DNA of 64,000 bases from Chionoecetes opilio (lineage: Eukaryota; Arthropoda; Malacostraca; Decapoda; Majidae), in the NCBI GenBank assembly GCA_016584305.1, contig JACEEZ010022897.1, positions 1-64,000 on the forward strand, given 5' to 3'. The notes beneath the pieces are model-generated. The model was given only the letters and a program-made list of their open reading frames with translations. It did no database searches and had not been told where the DNA came from. Shown here in pieces: positions 60,402-64,000 of the stretch (within the stretch, counting starts at the first letter, position 1; each line of letters opens with the position of its first letter). The position numbers and the translations under genes were made by a program.

Positions 60402-60950
60402 TTCACGCGGCAGCACCGAGGATCTTTCCTCTTCCCCAAGTTTATCAAGGGAGGAGGAAGAACTCTAACCCAGTCATCCCTGCAAACGCAGTCACCGCTG
60501 TTTTCTCTCGGCCTCGGAGAGAGAAAAAAAAGGGAACTCAGCTGGCTACGTGCCAGTTTTCCTGCTCCCCCACAACATTACCACTTGTGAGTGTTATGCA
60601 TGTTTCATGTTTAATTAATGTGCAGTTTATGTTATTTTGTGTGCTATTTTTCTCTTTAAGAATGCTTTTCTACAGAATAGGTGTACAGTGTGGGTAATAT
60701 AGACGCAGTGATTTTTGGTTTGCTTTGAGTTTATTTTAGCTTGAAAAACATTGTTTGTGTTTGTAGAGTTTATTTTAGCTTTTAAAAACATGGTTTTTTT
60801 TTTTTGGTTTTTTTTTTTTTAATTTATGGGGTCCTGGAACCAAACCTATATTTTACCATTAGATATGTGTTTTTGTTATAACGAGATTTCACCCTTTAAA
60901 GGTTTTGCCAAGTGGGAAACCCAACTGCTTGTATCTTCGGGACCTCCTTG

Positions 60951-61408
60951 TACATAGAACGCTTTTTAATGGCTATTATTCAAATATATGAGTAATGATA
61001 TGAAAATACAAGCAAGGTACTCATCCCCGTCTGGCAGCCAGCCACGGCAGCAGCAGCAGCTTCATGAGACATTATAATCACCCAAAATGCGATACATAGT
61101 GAGAAAGTCAAGTAAAGTTTATGCGTTATCCCTAAAATGTTGGCGTTTCCTCTCACCGTCTGGCTAGTGAAAGGTATACAAACAATCGGGAAGCCAGAAA
61201 TCGGCCGTGGCTGTCATAGGTATTGCTTTTTATCAGAATATTGCTCATTATTATATATATTATAGGTTTGGTGAGCTGCTCTATACACGTGTCACTATTT
61301 AGGTCAGTGTAGCCCCCTGGCGTCACCTTAAATAAGGGTGAGTTAGGGTTCAGCATAAAACAGTTCAAAAAAACAGTGAGTTGGGGTTCAGCACCCCATA
61401 AAAAAATA
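60951..61408 (-). mobile_element. T3 copy c, second part
   Basis: It continues the T3-c sequence after T1-e (ttaatggctattattcaaat, aggtcagtgtagcccc, caccttaaataagggtga), in reverse orientation. It includes a (CAG)n-like stretch at about 61040. Confidence 0.75.
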
Positions 61409-63902
61409 TACCGTATTTGCCGGCGATAAGACGGGACCTCCGCATAAGACGCACCCCTATTTTACAAGGAGGGTTTTGAGAAAAAAAACATATTGGTGTT
61501 TTTTGAGGGAAAAAATAAATTTGTAAATTTATCATGTTATTAAAAAAAAAAAAAGGATTTGTAGGGGAAAGCAAATGATTAGAGCCTGTACCTACATAGT
61601 ACAATATTCACAGTGCAGTGAATGTGAATGAAAAAAATTTTACTAGCTAAAATGTCAAGGGAATGACTGTAACCAAAAACGTCATAATATATTGCAGGAG
61701 CCCCCACGAATTGAAAATTCTAATATTATCTACCTATGACATATAGCTTAGATTTAATGTTTGTAGGTATGCTTTGTTGCTTTTCTGCTATGTGTTTTTG
61801 ACTTTGTGGAAATTTGCAGTATAAAATATTAGTATTTTTTTGGTATGGGCTTTCAAAAAATCCCAGGATCTTACCTACATCATCGTGTAGCTTTCTTCAA
61901 TATGAGTTATTTTGAGCCCCATTTCCCATGGCGCAATTGATAATAATGGAATTACACTAATAATTGAATGGAGGGGCAGGTTGCCCCCCCATCCCCACAC
62001 ACATGTAAATAAACATTGTGTCCGACCCAAAAAAGAGAGCCAGATTAATTCAAAACACATCAAAGCTATTCAGGAGGGCTAAAGTTTCGGCCCGAGATCG
62101 GGGGTTGTCCAATAACAAAAATTCACAAAAATATTTAGGTAACATTGTAAGGTAAGCATCTCTACCTTGTTATTGTTGTAATTGTTGAAGGGCACCGTTG
62201 TCGGAATCGACAATATTTGCCCTGGTTACACCTATGAATCTATCCACAGTCGCGAGGGTTGATTAGTCTTCTTCAGAAAGGTACCTGTAGGGAAGGCTGG
62301 TTCACACTCTGAAATCACGTACAGCGTTCCGTCGCCGTGCCTTGTATTCACACTATTCGTCACGGTTCCGTCACTTTCGGCAGTTCCTGCTCACCCTCTA
62401 AGCAAAACATGTATGGGGCCTCAGAGGCTATGGTTGAAGAAATTGCATTTAAAAGCACTTCTGTTGGATGAAGAAGAGGAGTTGAACTCTAAAAAAACCC
62501 TGTTTTGGGTACAAAAGCCTTGAGAAAATGATAATTATCAGCACGGCACAGTCTCATTCGTTAAAATATTCTTCCAGAAACCGTTACGTGACAGGACGGT
62601 GATGTATTGGAAGCCCTGACGGCGGCGCCACCGTTTAGTGTAACACGTCTATTTGTTTGAATGTAAAATTGTAACGGATGTGATGAGACGGGGGCCGTGT
62701 CACCATGATGGTATGGTTTTGATTTGGCCTTGAGGCGGACGGGGTGGCGCCGTGATGGGTCTTGGTCCTGGTGTACCGTGTGGAAGACTTTTTTCCCGTC
62801 TACAGGTACCGTTGCAGCCTTTTTACTAGCACTCTTTCATACAGTTTTTCCCTTTTCCGTAGAGGTACAGGGGTGAGGATTGAAGGGTCGAGGTGGTACA
62901 AAGGCCTATGCTGTCCCCTTTTCCCATCTTGCTTACCACTGTAGCGGCGCTAACCACACACCGCATATACACACCTGCATCCGCTTAGGCCACCCCCTGT
63001 CTGGGATCAGGATTAGAAGCCCGAGGGTGACCTGACGCTGACCTGAACTTGTCCTCGCCGACGCAACCTTCAGCACCACCAGGTAAATTCAAGCAGCCAT
63101 AGGACCCAGACACACAGACTTCGCGCACCTCTTGTCCCCACGTTGTACAATGACTCGCTGTCAAAAAAACTCAAAAACCACGACGCCCTTTCTCCATCCC
63201 TTTTGTGTATAAAAAGAATCCCCCAAAATTACTACACCTCCCTCTCAAAGCTCACACTCCTTCAAATGAAACTTTAACACGCTCTTCGTTTCACTATTCC
63301 ATTTATCGACAATATTCAGGGCCAGCGAAAATTCCATCACCATTTTCTGCCTCCCTTCTATCATCTCCTTCCAACTGTAGGTCAACTTGTGTGGCCCGAT
63401 CGAATGCGGGTAAGACTAATCTAATATGCGGGATGTTTGTCTATTCCATGGGTGGAAGGAGGAGTCTGAGCGGTAATGACCCATGGTGGGTGCGCGGAGG
63501 GCGTCGCCCAGTGAAGTATCCCAGGGGAAGCGGCAGACCTGAGATTATCAGACGTTTTACACATGGAGAGCAGGGAGCGGGGGATGGGTGATGTTACATC
63601 GGGCAGGCCATCTTGGCAGCAACAATCGCTATCCTTTTTCTGCTCCGCTCATGTTTTCTCTTAAACTCCAACCTTTTCTTTGTACGTTTTTGCATACTGA
63701 TGATAACACAGTTCTAATTTGTGCTCAGTGGACTACTGCTCAACACAGATAACTCCAGACCCTTTAGTAAAACACCACCGGCTGTTTCTGTATTCTCTGC
63801 CCGACCTCTCATGTGCTAATATGGCCGCATTAGACGCAGGTGAAATTTGCATTCCTTTTTAAGGGAAAAAAAAATGCGTCTTATGCGCCGGCAAATACGG
63901 TA
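61409..63902 (-). mobile_element. A element copy A4, inverted
   Basis: It starts taccgtatttgccggcgata and ends atgcgccggcaaatacggta. It is collinear with A3 in reverse, including the LINE-C capture at about 63380-63640 and the gactaatcttcttcag block at 62255-62285. It sits inside T3-c: the T3 sequence resumes at 63903. Confidence 0.85.
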
Positions 63903-63977
63903 ATCACTATTTTAAACAATACACATCTTTTACCGCAAAATCATTAGCAAAATAGGCTTCTTCCTTATACATACAAC
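63903..63977 (-). mobile_element. T3 copy c, third part
   Basis: The complement reads aaggaagaagcc...gtgtattgtttaaaatagtga, the T3 segment found at 50220-50285 and 57480-57545. Confidence 0.75.
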
Positions 63978-64000
63978 CCTAGTTTTTCCGGACTATTAGG
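63978..64000 (+). mobile_element. T4 copy d, left end only (window edge)
   Basis: catacaaccctagtttttcc matches the T4 left terminus (cacacaaccctcgttttccc). It sits at the same T3 position as T4-c does in T3-b. Confidence 0.6.

Larger units (their letters stand above)
59015..60950 (+). mobile_element. Tigger T1 copy e, interrupted by T11-b
   Basis: It starts caagggaggtcccgttatac and ends tgtatcttcgggacctccttg. T1 sequence occupies 59015-59404 and 60402-60950. It is inserted at a TA in T3-c (gaatgta ... tacatag). Confidence 0.88.

Overview
The window is eukaryotic and almost entirely mobile DNA. It holds long (TA)n and (CA)n arrays, spliced coding fragments, tRNA-derived SINEs, several non-LTR retrotransposon (LINE) families, and at least ten families of Tigger/pogo-like TA-inserting DNA transposons. 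No intact host gene is visible. An (AACCT)n stretch (the arthropod telomere unit is TTAGG) and the LINE, Tigger and SINE mixture suggest an arthropod, most likely a decapod crustacean. That placement is inference. Parts of the sequence (about 1-4400, 14.5-19.6 kb, 38.2-39.3 kb, 59.7-60.9 kb, 61.4-64 kb) look noisy, with homopolymer-length differences between copies, so some frameshifts may be sequencing errors.

Working names used below. LINE-A and LINE-B: two related Jockey/CR1-like LINEs. LINE-C: a LINE with an RNase H and Zn-knuckle C-terminus, seen only as fragments. LINE-R: RTE-like. T1: Tigger, ends cagggaggtcccg. T2: ends cagtaaaacccttataactc. T3: ends cagtcgaccctcgatttaac. T4: ends cacacaaacctcg. 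T5-T10: further pogo-like families. T11: ends ctcccttcacacattcc. T12: ends actggtcgaca. A: ends taccgtatttgccggc. pB: piggyBac-like. FB: foldback. S1 and S2: SINEs.

Layout. 1-4431: a LINE-A scrap and two tandem A elements. 4431-9714: T4, T10 and T2 elements, some nested, with a SINE and a (CA)n array. 9824-12831: an almost complete but dead Tigger (T1). 13.1-15.2 kb: mostly unique sequence with one arginine/serine-rich exon on the minus strand. 15.2-22.7 kb: antisense LINE-A and LINE-R copies with a 560-bp (GT)n array and a small Tigger. 22.8-29.2 kb: T7, T8, T2, a foldback element and T9. 29.2-39.3 kb: LINE-B pieces broken up by T1, T3, A, SINE, T12 and T11 insertions. 39.3-44.8 kb: a head-to-tail LINE-A array, one partial and two 2233-bp units. 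45-47.9 kb: a second arginine/serine-rich exon (minus strand), a SINE and a Helitron. 48-64 kb: nested T3, piggyBac-like, T6, T2, hAT-like, T1, T4, T5, T11 and A elements.

The strongest observations are these. (1) The Tigger/pogo-like families share one terminal design: a family-specific CG word repeated at bases 16-22, 31-37 and about 47-56. (2) All three T2 copies hold an inverted duplication of their own helix-turn-helix exon. (3) T12 is a TIR-bounded element carrying remnants of a widespread orphan protein family. (4) The LINE-A array carries a clear unequal-crossover signature. (5) DNA transposons have picked up adjoining pieces of one LINE C-terminal domain. (6) Two phase-compatible SR-type exons lie 31.6 kb apart on the minus strand, with mobile DNA filling most of the space between them.
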